A DNA stretch of 64,000 nucleotides. It comes from Chitinophagaceae bacterium (GTDB lineage Bacteria > Bacteroidota > Bacteroidia > Chitinophagales > Chitinophagaceae). The notes under the pieces are model-generated. The model did not search any database and was not told where the DNA came from. It worked only from the letters and a program-made list of their open reading frames with translations. A program made the translations under genes and the position numbers. The stretch lies in NCBI GenBank assembly GCA_003168265.1, contig PMSV01000024.1, positions 62,001-126,000 of the forward strand. Direction: 5' to 3'. Numbering within the stretch: the stretch's first letter is position 1; each line of letters opens with the position of its first letter. This document shows positions 28,248 through 37,905 of the stretch, piece after piece.

Positions 28248-31200
28248 ACAAGCAGCATATAGCTTTTCAGAACTGCTTCGATTTCTTCCAGTTTAAATGG
28301 CTTTGAAATATAATTGTTCATCCCTGCTTCCAGGCATTTTTCACGGTCCCCTTTCATTGCATCTGCGGTTAACGCTATAATGGGAATGCTGCAATGGGGT
28401 TCCTGAAGCTTGCGGATCAGCCGGGTTGTGGTGTACCCATCAATTTCGGGCATATTCACATCCATGAAGATCAATTGCGGCTCATAATGAGGAAGGGCTT
28501 CCAGCGCTTCTTTGCCATTGCTCATTTGTATGACATCGAACCCCATCCTTTTCATGACTTCAGAGATCAGCAGCATATTGATTGGTTCATCATCCACGAC
28601 CATGATGCTCACTGCCTGGGATATCTTCTCCACTACCGGAAGGGAAGGATGAAGGATCTCTGTCTGAAGATTCTTTTCAAACAGGGACAACAAAGTGCTG
28701 TGCAATTCGTGCATTTTGACCGGTTTGGAAAGAAATTTATTGATGCCTGCACGGTCGGCTTCCAATTGGTACATGCTCTTTTCAAGAGTCGATAGCATGA
28801 GAATGGTAGAAGGGCCTCTTCCTTCAGACTTCTTCTTGATTTGCTTGATCAGGTCGATGCCATCTGAATCCTGCAAATGATGGTCGGCTATCACGAGATC
28901 GTAAGACTGGCCCTGTTCTGCCGCCAGGCTGGTTTTTACCAATGCTGAAGCGTTATCCGAACAGGTATCGCAGACGACATTCATATATTGGAACATTTCC
29001 TGCAGCAGCCTTTGGTTGGTAGAATTGTCATCCACCACAAGGACCTTTGTTACTTCCGGTTTCGTATTCAGGCAGATTTCGGGCTGTTCGTTTGCCACTT
29101 CAAGCGACAAATTCAGAGTGAATGTGCTGCCTTTTCCAGGGCTGCTTTCCACATTGAGCTGTCCTCCCATCATTTCTGCAAGGCTTTTGGAAATGGTGAG
29201 GCCCAGACCAGTCCCACCGAATTTCCGGGTGGTAGAAGAATCCGCCTGCGTAAAGCTTTCGAATATTCTTTGCAGTTTTTCGGGAGCTATGCCGATACCC
29301 GTATCTGCCACCTGGACCGTTACGTTCATGAATTTTTTTCCATCATGCCAGTACAGATCCTCCTTTTTTTGGATATTGACGAAGATCTCTCCTTCTGCAG
29401 TGAATTTGATCGCATTGCCCAGGAGATTCACCATGACCTGTCTGATTCGCACTGGGTCTCCATAAAACTGGGAAGGGATATTTGGATCGACTTTGAAAAG
29501 CATTTCCAGTTTTTTCTCATAGGCTTTTACTGTAAGCAAGTCGATTGTCTCTTCAACCAATTCGTCCAGCTTGAACAAAGTGCGTTCAATTTCCAGTTTG
29601 CCGGCTTCGATCTTTGAAAAATCCAGGATGTCATTGATGATATCGAGCAAACCATGAGCTGATTTTTTCACGTTGTTCTGATATTCCCTCTGTGTTTTCT
29701 GCAGCTCTGTGGTAAGCAAGAGGTCGGTGAAACCGATGATCCCGTTCATTGGGGTTCTCAGTTCGTGGCTCATATTGGCCATGAATTCGCTTTTTGCGTG
29801 GCTGGCTGATTCCGCCACTTCCTTGGCCTTGATCACTTCCCATTCTATTTTCTTACGTTCGATGGCAGCCGAAAGAGAGGAACCATAGGAACTCAGTATG
29901 GAGAATTCCGCATCGGACCATTTTCTTTCCCGCGTGAATTCATCGAATCCCACGAATCCCCAGAACTCATCCTTGATAAAGATGGGAACCGCAATTGAAG
30001 AAACCAGCCTCTGTCTTTCATAGATGGCTTTCAATTGGGGGTCCTGCTCCATGCTCTTATAGCTGACGAATGACTGCTTGGCCTGCAGGGGTTCTATGAT
30101 CTTACGGATATTATCAAAAGCTATGTTTTGAAATGCCGGATTATTGATCCGTAGGTCGGCGAGGTCCTCCGTCCACTCATGGGTTTCGGAAGTGAACCAT
30201 TGTTTCAGGGATTCGTCAAAATGATTTTTAAAGAGATAAACCCGGCTTACCGAAGCCTTGCGTCCGAGGACCTGCAGAGATTCCCGGATGGCCAGATCAA
30301 GGTCTGAATTCATCAGGAAGGTCTGTGTCGATTCCGCTACGGCTTGCAGCAACTGGTCTTTTCTGCGCAGATTATCCTGGACCAATTTCTGTTCAGTGAT
30401 ATTTCTGGAGGTGCAAATGAGCTTTATGACTTCGTTTTCATCGATGATGGGCTTTACGATAGTTTCCTGCCAGATATAAGACCGGTCCTTCTTTTTGATT
30501 CGATAACGAATGATGATATTTTGGGTATCGGCCAGATAGGATTTGGTTCTTTCCGTTGGACTGAACTTATGAAGGTCATCCGGATGGACATATTGCAGGA
30601 TCGACCTTCCCAGCAATTCCTCTACTTCATATCCCAGGGCCGTGGTTACGGAAGGGGACAGGTACCACATGGTTCCATCTGCAGCATGGACGCTGATGAT
30701 ATCCCCGGAATTTTCCGCCAGCAGCCTGAATTTCTGTTCGCTGTTTAACAGGGCATTTTCGGCTTCTTTTTGTGCCGTGATATCCTGCGCAACCCCAAAA
30801 CTGCTGTTTTTGTCGATGATGATCCCTTTAAGCGAAAGATACCTCATCCATCCCTGGTTCGTGATGACCCGGAAGGAGAAGGAGGTTTCAAAGTCCTTGC
30901 AATCCCTGTTACTGGAAGCGTTCATGAATTCTTCGGATACGGTCAGGTGATCCTCCGGAACGACGCAGGTGCTGATGAAATCCTTCAGAGTCATTTTTAT
31001 GGAAAAATCATCAAGGCCCAACAAGGCCCTGAACTCCTTACCCAGTTCGAGCTCTTTGGTCGAAAAAAAGTATTTCCAGGATCCCATTCTGGCATAGGTC
31101 ATCGCATAAGAAAGAGTCTGGATCGCCTCTTCTTTGATTTCCTGGGCTTCTACCTTATCGCTTACATTGATTCCGATTGCCTGTATTTCTTTAACCTGAC

Positions 31201-32188
31201 CCTGCTCATCCGACAATGCGAGGAATTCCCATTCTGTCCAGAGATAATCCCTTGTTGAACCAATGGGTTTTTTGATCAGGATGCGGGCGACTTTTCCAGG
31301 GCTCTTCCAGCAATCGTCGGCGACTTGCTGGCAACGGATCATATCTTTAGGGAAAATCGTCTCATAAAAGAATTTCTTTTCAATTTCTTCAGGGGTATGC
31401 TTAAACGCATTCAGAAAAGATGGATTGGCATAGGTAAAATTGCCCACCCGGTTTATCCTTATCACGTAATTGGTCTGTGAATTGAGTATGGAACTCAGGT
31501 ATTGTTTTTCCTGAAGCAATTCATTTTTTGCCTTCTGAAGTTCGGAATAATTTTTTTCTCCTTTCTTAAATGCGGGCTCCAGGACCAGGATGATCAGACA
31601 GATTATTCCAATGATCAAGGAAATGAACTTGCCGATATCGATAGTGGAAGATTCATTTCTTTTTTCCTCTGCTATCATGGAGTATTGGGCCGTCACGTCC
31701 TTCATGTAACCCAGGTATTTCTGCTGGTTGTAGAGCAATTGCCGCTCATAGAGTTTTCTATTGATGTCAAGCAAGGCCGAATCGGCGCCGGACATTTCAT
31801 CAGTTACCGCCACCAGGTTCTGATAATAGGGTTGAAGATCGGATAGGAGCAGGCGAATTTTGAAGACAGGCTGCGGCAGAGGGAATTTCTGAATACTGAT
31901 TTGTTTTTGAAGGAATTCCTGCTGGTCGCGGAAAGTGTTGAGATCTTTTCTGAGGCTGTCTTTTAATCCGGAAATATAGCGGGGATCGTCGCCGAGCATC
32001 AACAATCCCTCCTTGGTTATGACCTGGCTCAGGGTTTGCTGCCTCCCTGAAATGCTTTTGGCTTCTGTGACCTGCACGTCTTCGGCGGATTTGACATGCA
32101 TCAGATAATACCCCAAAAAATTAATGAGGAGAACGAGTGCGAACAAGACAGCAGATATGCGTATCAGCTTACGGAACGGACTTTTCAT
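28244..32188 (-). CDS. Hybrid sensor histidine kinase with two receiver domains
   Basis: A 1314-residue membrane kinase. A membrane helix (about 10-30) is followed by a periplasmic segment whose start ([17 protein letters not shown]) resembles the PilJ/NarX four-helix sensor, a second helix (about 190-210) and a coiled coil. Then come three PAS domains (about 235-360, 360-475, 485-605), a GAF domain (about 610-770) and HisKA with [14 protein letters not shown] (His near 808). HATPase follows with [21 protein letters not shown] and [10 protein letters not shown], then receiver 1 (about 1040-1155, KVLVVDDNS, Asp in LVIADHHL) and receiver 2 (about 1188-1310, [21 protein letters not shown]). There is no Hpt domain or DNA-binding output, so the phosphoryl group must pass to a protein encoded elsewhere. 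Confidence 0.93.
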   Translation of the reverse strand: MKSPFRKLIRISAVLFALVLLINFLGYYLMHVKSAEDVQVTEAKSISGRQQTLSQVITKEGLLMLGDDPRYISGLKDSLRKDLNTFRDQQEFLQKQISIQKFPLPQPVFKIRLLLSDLQPYYQNLVAVTDEMSGADSALLDINRKLYERQLLYNQQKYLGYMKDVTAQYSMIAEEKRNESSTIDIGKFISLIIGIICLIILVLEPAFKKGEKNYSELQKAKNELLQEKQYLSSILNSQTNYVIRINRVGNFTYANPSFLNAFKHTPEEIEKKFFYETIFPKDMIRCQQVADDCWKSPGKVARILIKKPIGSTRDYLWTEWEFLALSDEQGQVKEIQAIGINVSDKVEAQEIKEEAIQTLSYAMTYARMGSWKYFFSTKELELGKEFRALLGLDDFSIKMTLKDFISTCVVPEDHLTVSEEFMNASSNRDCKDFETSFSFRVITNQGWMRYLSLKGIIIDKNSSFGVAQDITAQKEAENALLNSEQKFRLLAENSGDIISVHAADGTMWYLSPSVTTALGYEVEELLGRSILQYVHPDDLHKFSPTERTKSYLADTQNIIIRYRIKKKDRSYIWQETIVKPIIDENEVIKLICTSRNITEQKLVQDNLRRKDQLLQAVAESTQTFLMNSDLDLAIRESLQVLGRKASVSRVYLFKNHFDESLKQWFTSETHEWTEDLADLRINNPAFQNIAFDNIRKIIEPLQAKQSFVSYKSMEQDPQLKAIYERQRLVSSIAVPIFIKDEFWGFVGFDEFTRERKWSDAEFSILSSYGSSLSAAIERKKIEWEVIKAKEVAESASHAKSEFMANMSHELRTPMNGIIGFTDLLLTTELQKTQREYQNNVKKSAHGLLDIINDILDFSKIEAGKLEIERTLFKLDELVEETIDLLTVKAYEKKLEMLFKVDPNIPSQFYGDPVRIRQVMVNLLGNAIKFTAEGEIFVNIQKKEDLYWHDGKKFMNVTVQVADTGIGIAPEKLQRIFESFTQADSSTTRKFGGTGLGLTISKSLAEMMGGQLNVESSPGKGSTFTLNLSLEVANEQPEICLNTKPEVTKVLVVDDNSTNQRLLQEMFQYMNVVCDTCSDNASALVKTSLAAEQGQSYDLVIADHHLQDSDGIDLIKQIKKKSEGRGPSTILMLSTLEKSMYQLEADRAGINKFLSKPVKMHELHSTLLSLFEKNLQTEILHPSLPVVEKISQAVSIMVVDDEPINMLLISEVMKRMGFDVIQMSNGKEALEALPHYEPQLIFMDVNMPEIDGYTTTRLIRKLQEPHCSIPIIALTADAMKGDREKCLEAGMNNYISKPFKLEEIEAVLKSYMLLV

Positions 32189-32322
32189 TGTTTTCCAAAG
32201 GATTTCCTGCTTATTTAACGCAAAACCCGGACTTTAAGTTTCTTTCATCTTAAAATAAGTATAAGTCCTAGATGGTCCGTTGAAATTACGATGGGTTTAT
32301 CGGAATTCTGCGCCGTGCTATC

Positions 32323-33447
32323 TCAATAATTGATCGTCTGCTCTTCAATTGATGAAGGCATCTTTCTCCATTCGTATTGCTGATTGCGGAGCTGAGGCTC
32401 GAAGCCAGCTTCACGGATAGCTTCCTGTATGCCATTTGCTGTGAAGCGGTGAGGTGCTCCTGCGGCACTCACTACATTTTCCTCCAGCATGATGCTTCCG
32501 AAATCGTTAGCTCCGGCATGGAGGCAGAGTTGGGCCGTCTGTTTCCCGACTGTAAGCCAGGATGCCTGTATATTGTCGATATTGGGAAGCATGATTCGGC
32601 TGATTGCAATCATGCGGATATACTCTTCGGGTGTAGTCAGGTTGTGTACTCCCCGGATACGGGTGAGCAGAGTATCGACATCCTGGAAAGTCCAGGGTAT
32701 AAAGGCAAGAAATCCCTTTGCTCCCGGGGGCTTCATCGCCTGAACATCCCGGATCCTGATAAGATGCTCGAATCTTTCCCTTACCGTTTCAACATGCCCG
32801 AACATCATGGTGGCCGATGTTGTAATATTGAGTTGGTGCGCTTCGCGCATTATTTCCAGCCATTCCAGGGCGCCGCATTTTCCCTTGCTGATAAGCCTTC
32901 TGACCCTGTCGATGAGTATTTCGGCACCTGCCCCCGGAAGGGAATCCATACCGGCTTCCCGGAGTGCCAGAAGCACTTCGCGGTGGCTTTTGCCTTCTAA
33001 TTTGCAGATATGGGCAATTTCGGGCGGACCAAGCGTATGCAATTTCAGTGTGGGATATAATTCTTTCAATTTCCTGAAAAGATCTGTGTAAAAAGAAAGC
33101 CCAAGTTTTGGATGATGTCCTCCCTGAAGAAGCAACTGGTCCCCGCCCCAGCGGAAAGTCTCTTCTATTTTCTTCTTGTAGGTATCCAGATCGGTTATGT
33201 AGGCTTCAGGGTGGCCTTCCACCCGGTAGAAATTACAGAATTTGCAATTGGCGATACAGACATTTGTAGTATTTACATTCCGATCGATTTGCCAGGTCAC
33301 CTTTCCATGTATAATCTTCCTCTTTCTGATTTCGTCGGCAATAAAAATCAACTCACTCAATGGCGCATTTTCGAAGAGGAAAATGCCTTCCTCCACACTA
33401 AGGAAATCAAGGCCCAGGGCTTTTTCGAACAAGGCAGATTGTTTCAC
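32323..33447 (-). CDS. mqnC: Cyclic dehypoxanthinyl futalosine synthase (radical SAM)
   Basis: A 374-residue radical SAM enzyme. The [4Fe-4S] cysteines are C64, C68 and C71 (CIANCKFC), inside TNVCIANCKFCNFYRVEGHP. Further blocks typical of MqnC are GGHHPKLGLSFYTDLF, the SAM-region ATMMFGHVETVRERFEHL and GFLAFIPWTFQ. It cyclises dehypoxanthinyl futalosine in the futalosine route to menaquinone, the quinone that feeds the act operon in this window. The closely related MqnE has a different C-terminal half; the IPWTFQ and EEYIRMIAISRIML blocks favour MqnC. The start is a GTG at 33447; no in-frame ATG precedes it. TAAATTTG at 33477-33470 (minus strand) is a possible -7 box. Confidence 0.92.
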   Translation of the reverse strand: MKQSALFEKALGLDFLSVEEGIFLFENAPLSELIFIADEIRKRKIIHGKVTWQIDRNVNTTNVCIANCKFCNFYRVEGHPEAYITDLDTYKKKIEETFRWGGDQLLLQGGHHPKLGLSFYTDLFRKLKELYPTLKLHTLGPPEIAHICKLEGKSHREVLLALREAGMDSLPGAGAEILIDRVRRLISKGKCGALEWLEIMREAHQLNITTSATMMFGHVETVRERFEHLIRIRDVQAMKPPGAKGFLAFIPWTFQDVDTLLTRIRGVHNLTTPEEYIRMIAISRIMLPNIDNIQASWLTVGKQTAQLCLHAGANDFGSIMLEENVVSAAGAPHRFTANGIQEAIREAGFEPQLRNQQYEWRKMPSSIEEQTINY

Positions 33448-33515
33448 TGATTCAATTTTGATTGGAATGCAAATTTAAGACAGTGGCTGTTGCTTACCAT
33501 TTTTTATGTAAAAGG

Positions 33516-33547
33516 TTTGTCCGGGGCAGGAAGTTGTTATATATTTA
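33516..33547 (+). promoter_or_regulatory. Promoter of the retropepsin-like/PDZ gene
   Basis: TTTG (33516-33519), a 20-bp spacer, then TATATTTA (33540-33547), one mismatch from TAnnTTTG. Transcription would start near 33554, 37 bases before the ATG at 33591. Confidence 0.5.
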
Positions 33548-33590
33548 ATAGTTCTGATACGACTGTAAAGGCAGATTTAAAAAATTTATT

Positions 33591-34838
33591 ATGCAAGCCA
33601 TTCATCGTAACAGGATGTTTTCTCTCTGTCCAAAGGCCTTTTGTAGAAAGCACTTTTTTCTTGCTTCAATTGCTGTCGTTCTAGTTTGTCTGCATTGCGT
33701 TGCCCAGGAAGAATTCATCCCTCCTCCGTCCAGGCTATTGACCACCATTCCCTTCCAGTTATTGAACGGTGGGATTATCCTGATCAGGGGCCAGCTTGAT
33801 CCATACCCTGATACCCTGAATTTTATTTTTGATACGGGGAGCGGGGGCATCTCGATCGATTCCACAACAGCAGCCAGATTAAAGCTGCATACCGTCCCTT
33901 CAGACAAGACCATTCGGGGAATTGCAGGGATCCGCACTGTCCCCTTTGCCTATGGCCGAACTCTTCATTTGCCCGGTATCACCACCGACAGCCTGGATTT
34001 TCATATTAATGATTACGGTATCCTAAGCAGCGTATATGGAGAAAATATCGATGGAATCATCGGCTACAGTTTTATCAACCGGTTTATAATCAATGTTGAT
34101 TATGACAGCTCCAGGATCCTGATCTATTCCAGAGGTATGTTTAAGTATCCAAAAGGAGGGTTTCTGACCCATCCGCTCCTGTTCAGCCTCCCGGTTGAAC
34201 AAGCCAGGGTAAAGGAGAGCAGTGAGCGAAATGCGCGTTTTTATTTTGATACGGGCGCCGGCCTCTGCCTTTTGCTTTCGTCAGATTTTATCACAGACAG
34301 TTCCCTGCTATTTACAAAAAAGAAAAAAGTGGTGGATGCCCTCGCGCAGGGCCTGGGCGGCAAGGCACTGATGAAACAATCGACCCTAAAAGATTTCAGG
34401 TTTGGCCCCTACCATTTCAGGAATGTTCCTATTTATATCTTTGAAGACGAATACAATATCACTTCCTACCCCTCCCTGGCCGGCTTAATCGGCAATGACC
34501 TGCTGAGAAGGTTCAATGTGATCCTGAATTATGGCAGGAGGGAAATTTATCTTTTACCTAACTCACATTACCGTGATCCCTTCGATTATTCCTATACCGG
34601 GATGAATATTTATTGGATGGATGGAATTATAGTAGTTTCGGATGTGATGAAGAATTCGCCTGCTGAGAGAGCAGGATTAAAGCCCGGCGACATTATCGTT
34701 TCAATCGGAAATAATTTCACCGGAAACATTCAGACCTATAAAACCATACTCCAGAATATAGGAGAAAAAGTGCCGATCATTGTCAGAAGAGATACCAAAC
34801 TAATAGAGGTGTCCATAAAAGTTCAGTCTATTTTTTGA
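33591..34838 (+). CDS. Retropepsin-like aspartyl protease with PDZ domain
   Basis: A 415-residue secreted protein with a signal peptide (about 20-39, LASIAVVLVCLHCVAQ); the ATG at 33615 is an alternative start. Two retropepsin-like active-site loops are present, FIFDTGSGG (D81) and FYFDTGAGL (about residue 224), with flap-like regions between, so one chain holds both halves of the active site. A PDZ domain closes the protein (about 325-410, SPAERAGLKPGDIIVSIG). These clan AA proteins are common in Bacteroidota. They presumably act in the periplasm or at the surface, and substrates are unknown. Confidence 0.87.
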   Translation: MQAIHRNRMFSLCPKAFCRKHFFLASIAVVLVCLHCVAQEEFIPPPSRLLTTIPFQLLNGGIILIRGQLDPYPDTLNFIFDTGSGGISIDSTTAARLKLHTVPSDKTIRGIAGIRTVPFAYGRTLHLPGITTDSLDFHINDYGILSSVYGENIDGIIGYSFINRFIINVDYDSSRILIYSRGMFKYPKGGFLTHPLLFSLPVEQARVKESSERNARFYFDTGAGLCLLLSSDFITDSSLLFTKKKKVVDALAQGLGGKALMKQSTLKDFRFGPYHFRNVPIYIFEDEYNITSYPSLAGLIGNDLLRRFNVILNYGRREIYLLPNSHYRDPFDYSYTGMNIYWMDGIIVVSDVMKNSPAERAGLKPGDIIVSIGNNFTGNIQTYKTILQNIGEKVPIIVRRDTKLIEVSIKVQSIF

Positions 34839-34898
34839 AATCCACCGCTATATAGACTGGTCTTTCTTAACTTGCATTTTCTTTTTTATTGCATATAT

Positions 34899-36137
34899 AT
34901 GATAGAATTCAAGAAATTCATATTGGATAACGGGCTTCGCGTGATTGTCCATGAAGATCATTCCACCCCGATGGCCGTGCTCAATGTTCTATATGATGTT
35001 GGAGCAAGGGATGAGAATCCCGATCAAACAGGTTTTGCCCATCTTTTCGAGCATCTCATGTTCGGAGGGTCTTTGAATATTCCTGAATTTGAAATTCCTC
35101 TTCAACTGGCGGGAGGTGAGAACAATGCCTTTACCACCAATGATCTCACCAATTATTATATTCAGCTTCCTGCTGAAAATATTGAAACCGCTTTTTGGCT
35201 GGAAAGCGACCGGATGCTTTCTTTGGCTTTCAGCGAAAAAAGCCTTCAAGTGCAACGAAAAGTGGTTTGCGAAGAATTCAAGGAGCATTATATCAATAAG
35301 CCTTATGGAGATGTTTGGTTCAAATTGCGCGAACTGGCCTACCATGTCCATCCCTATCGTTGGATGACCATCGGAAAACAGTTGAGTCATATTGAAAATG
35401 CCCACCTAAAAGATGTAAAGAATTTCTTCCACAAGCATTATTCGCCGAAAAATGCAATTCTCGTCATTGCCGGAAATATCGTGCAGGCCAGGGCAGTTGA
35501 GCTGGCCGAAAAATGGTTTGGCAATATTGCTCCCGGGGTTAAATACGAGCGTCACCTGCCAACGGAACCCAAACAGGAAGAAGCCAGAAAACTGGAATGC
35601 AAGGCGGATGTGCCGCTGGATGCATTGTATAAGGCATACCCTATAGCCAGCAGGCTGGAGGACGGCTATTATTATGCTGAACTGATCACGGAGATACTGG
35701 GGGGAGGTCAGTCCTCCCGGCTATATCAGAGACTGGTAAAGGAAAAGAAATTGTTCAGCCAGATAGATTGTAATCAGACGGGTTCTTCTGATGCGGGTCT
35801 GGTCGTTATTGAAGGGAAATTGATCCGGGGGGTGAATATGAAGGATGCAGACCTTGCGGTTGAGGAAGTGCTGGAAGAATTGATGAAGGAACCTTTGCAG
35901 GAGAAAGAATTGGCAAAAGTGAAAAACAAGACGGAAGCTGCAATCGTATTTGAGGATATGAGCCTGATGAACAGGGCAGCCAGCCTGGCGATCTATGAAT
36001 TGCTCGAGGATGCCAATCTGATGAATACCGAACTTTCAAAATACCAATCGGTTTCGGTCGGGGACTTGCTATCGGAAAGCAGGAAGATTTTCGATAAGAA
36101 AAACAGCAATACTATTTATTACTATTCAAACAACTGA
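34899..36137 (+). CDS. M16 family zinc peptidase, catalytic subunit
   Basis: 412 residues from the ATG at 34899 (MIEFKKFILDNG). The inverted zinc motif HxxEH is present as H48-x-x-E51-H52 (HLFEHLMFGG), with the downstream Glu in the EEFKEHY region. The domain pair (peptidase M16 and M16_C) fills the chain. No signal peptide is seen, unlike many periplasmic M16 enzymes, so it is probably cytosolic. It precedes a second M16 gene that lacks the zinc motif. Such pairs form a heterodimer in which one subunit cleaves and the other supplies the substrate-binding Arg and Tyr, as in mitochondrial processing peptidase. Confidence 0.93.
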   Translation: MIEFKKFILDNGLRVIVHEDHSTPMAVLNVLYDVGARDENPDQTGFAHLFEHLMFGGSLNIPEFEIPLQLAGGENNAFTTNDLTNYYIQLPAENIETAFWLESDRMLSLAFSEKSLQVQRKVVCEEFKEHYINKPYGDVWFKLRELAYHVHPYRWMTIGKQLSHIENAHLKDVKNFFHKHYSPKNAILVIAGNIVQARAVELAEKWFGNIAPGVKYERHLPTEPKQEEARKLECKADVPLDALYKAYPIASRLEDGYYYAELITEILGGGQSSRLYQRLVKEKKLFSQIDCNQTGSSDAGLVVIEGKLIRGVNMKDADLAVEEVLEELMKEPLQEKELAKVKNKTEAAIVFEDMSLMNRAASLAIYELLEDANLMNTELSKYQSVSVGDLLSESRKIFDKKNSNTIYYYSNN

Positions 36138-36157
36138 CTGCGTTGCCATTCAGAATT

Positions 36158-36172
36158 GCCGGCAAAGCCGGC
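36158..36172 (+). other. Intercistronic hairpin between the two M16 genes
   Basis: GCCGGC-AAA-GCCGGC forms a perfect 6-bp stem with an AAA loop in the 58-bp gap. It has no T-run, so it looks like an mRNA-stability or translation-tuning element, or a REP-like unit, rather than a terminator. Confidence 0.45.
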
Positions 36173-36195
36173 GTGACGGTAAAACCATTTATAAC

Positions 36196-37482
36196 ATGTT
36201 GAACAGAAAGATAGCGCCCAGGATCACGGAAGCGGCGGCTTTTGATCTTAAACTGCCTGAATGTGAAAAGTATTCCTTAAAAAACGGGGTGGAAGTATAT
36301 TCCATTGACCTGGGAGCATTGGATACCCTGATGGTAAATATCATTTTCTCAGCCGGCAACTGTTATGAGGAAAAAAATCTTGTTGCCGGCGCCACCAGCC
36401 ATCTGCTAAAGAATGGGACTTCCAGACGCAATTCATTTGCGATCAATGAGCATTTTGAATATTATGGCTCTTCTCTGAGCAGGTCATGTCAGAATGAGAA
36501 TGCAGAAATGGCCTTGCATTGCCTTGGAAAATATGCAAAAGAGTTGCTTCCCGTGATGGCTGAGCTTCTCATGGATTCCGTTTTCCCTCAGGAGGAATTG
36601 GAGATCTTCCGCAAGAACTCACAACAGCGTCTCTCAGTGAGTTTGAAAAAAAGCGATTTCGTGGCCGGCCGGCTGATCGATTCCTATCTTTTTGGGAAGA
36701 ATCATCCTTATGGCCGATACAGCTCGATGGAAGATTACGCGTCCTTAAGCAGGGAGCATTTGCAGGCATTTTATGAAAAATATTATAAGCATGGCAACTG
36801 CTTCATCATAGTTGCCGGCAAATTGCTTCCGGATATGAAGGAGCAATTGGAAAGTTGTTTTGGTAATCTGCCCTGGAAAGGATGGAAAGAAAAAGACAGA
36901 GAGCCTGAACACGCCATACTGCCTGCAGGTGAAAAAAAATACAGGGTCATCAATGACCAAAAGGGCGTGCAGGGATCAATACGCATCGCCAGAAATTTTC
37001 CGGGCAGGAAGCATTCTGATTTTCAGGAGGCCGGAGTGCTGAATAATATTTTTGGCGGCTATTTCGGCTCCCGGCTCATGGCTAATATCAGGGAAGATAA
37101 GGGCTATACCTACGGAATTTACAGCTACCTTTTGAATCATGTCCAGGAGAGCGCGTGGATGATCAGCACAGAAGCGGGTAGAGATGTATGTGAGGCTGCC
37201 ATCGATGAAGTGTTTAAGGAAATGAACCTTCTGTGTGAGAAAATCATAGAAGAGGAGGAATTGCAAACGGCCCGTAATTTCATGGTTGGATTGATCCTTG
37301 GTGATCTCGACGGCCCTTTCCAGGTCGCTTCACGGTGGAAAAATATCATTTTGAACGGGCTGGATGAAAATTATTTCGACAGAGGAATCAGGATCATCAA
37401 AACCATCGGGGGAGAGGAATTGAAGGAATTAGCAAGAAAATACCTTAGACCGGAAGAATTTTATCAATTAGTTGTCGTATAA
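36196..37482 (+). CDS. M16 family peptidase-like protein, non-catalytic partner
   Basis: A 428-residue M16 protein. The expected zinc motif position reads GATSHLLKNGTS, with no HxxEH, so it cannot bind zinc in the usual way. The substrate-binding Arg/Tyr of the C-terminal half are present (NIREDKGYTYGIYSY). It follows the catalytic M16 gene and should be the regulatory half of a heterodimer. No signal peptide is seen. The gene is followed by a 40-bp gap before the holin-like gene, suggesting one operon. Confidence 0.92.
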   Translation: MLNRKIAPRITEAAAFDLKLPECEKYSLKNGVEVYSIDLGALDTLMVNIIFSAGNCYEEKNLVAGATSHLLKNGTSRRNSFAINEHFEYYGSSLSRSCQNENAEMALHCLGKYAKELLPVMAELLMDSVFPQEELEIFRKNSQQRLSVSLKKSDFVAGRLIDSYLFGKNHPYGRYSSMEDYASLSREHLQAFYEKYYKHGNCFIIVAGKLLPDMKEQLESCFGNLPWKGWKEKDREPEHAILPAGEKKYRVINDQKGVQGSIRIARNFPGRKHSDFQEAGVLNNIFGGYFGSRLMANIREDKGYTYGIYSYLLNHVQESAWMISTEAGRDVCEAAIDEVFKEMNLLCEKIIEEEELQTARNFMVGLILGDLDGPFQVASRWKNIILNGLDENYFDRGIRIIKTIGGEELKELARKYLRPEEFYQLVVV

Positions 37483-37521
37483 TCCAAACATTTCTTATTA
37501 ACTTTTCTCCATCGTTCTACC

Positions 37522-37872
37522 ATGAATTTTCTGTTACGTCTTGTCATCACGGCTGTTGTAGCGTTTGTACTTTCCCGTTTCTTACCGGGCATTCATATTT
37601 ATGAATTTACGACTGCCCTCTTGCTTGCGCTCGTGCTGGCGATCCTGAACGCCTTTCTGAAACCATTGCTGGTCATCCTCACCTTGCCAATCACCATTTT
37701 CACATTCGGCCTGTTTCTGTTTGTTATCAATGCCTGCATCATCATGCTGGCGGCTAAATTTGTGGATGGTTTCAAAGTGGATGGTTTTTGGTGGGCGCTA
37801 TTATTCAGCCTCCTGCTCTCTACATTGACTTCCCTTCTAAATAAGAAAGAGCGGAAGGAGAACGCAAACTGA
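37522..37872 (+). CDS. Phage holin family-like four-helix membrane protein
   Basis: A 116-residue protein with four predicted membrane helices (about 5-22, 28-50, 53-75, 88-106) and a basic C-terminus (NKKERKENAN). FLKPLLVILTLPITIFTFGLF is the hallmark of the superfamily IV holin group. Despite the name, these genes occur outside prophages as single-copy housekeeping genes, and there is no phage gene nearby. Function unknown. It sits between the M16 pair and the E1 gene. Confidence 0.85.
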   Translation: MNFLLRLVITAVVAFVLSRFLPGIHIYEFTTALLLALVLAILNAFLKPLLVILTLPITIFTFGLFLFVINACIIMLAAKFVDGFKVDGFWWALLFSLLLSTLTSLLNKKERKENAN

Positions 37873-37905
37873 CCGTCCTTATCTAAAACTTCCGAAGTTT
37901 GCTTT

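Noticed and set aside
28988-29617. Plus-strand open frame of 209 residues
   Set aside because: Shadow of the kinase catalytic domain, whose H, N and G boxes are all intact on the minus strand.
32377-33000. Plus-strand open frame of 207 residues
   Set aside because: Shadow of mqnC; no domain, and the radical SAM frame is complete.
37522-37872. Possible prophage remnant because of the holin family name
   Set aside because: No other phage gene nearby; this holin-like family is a common chromosomal membrane protein.
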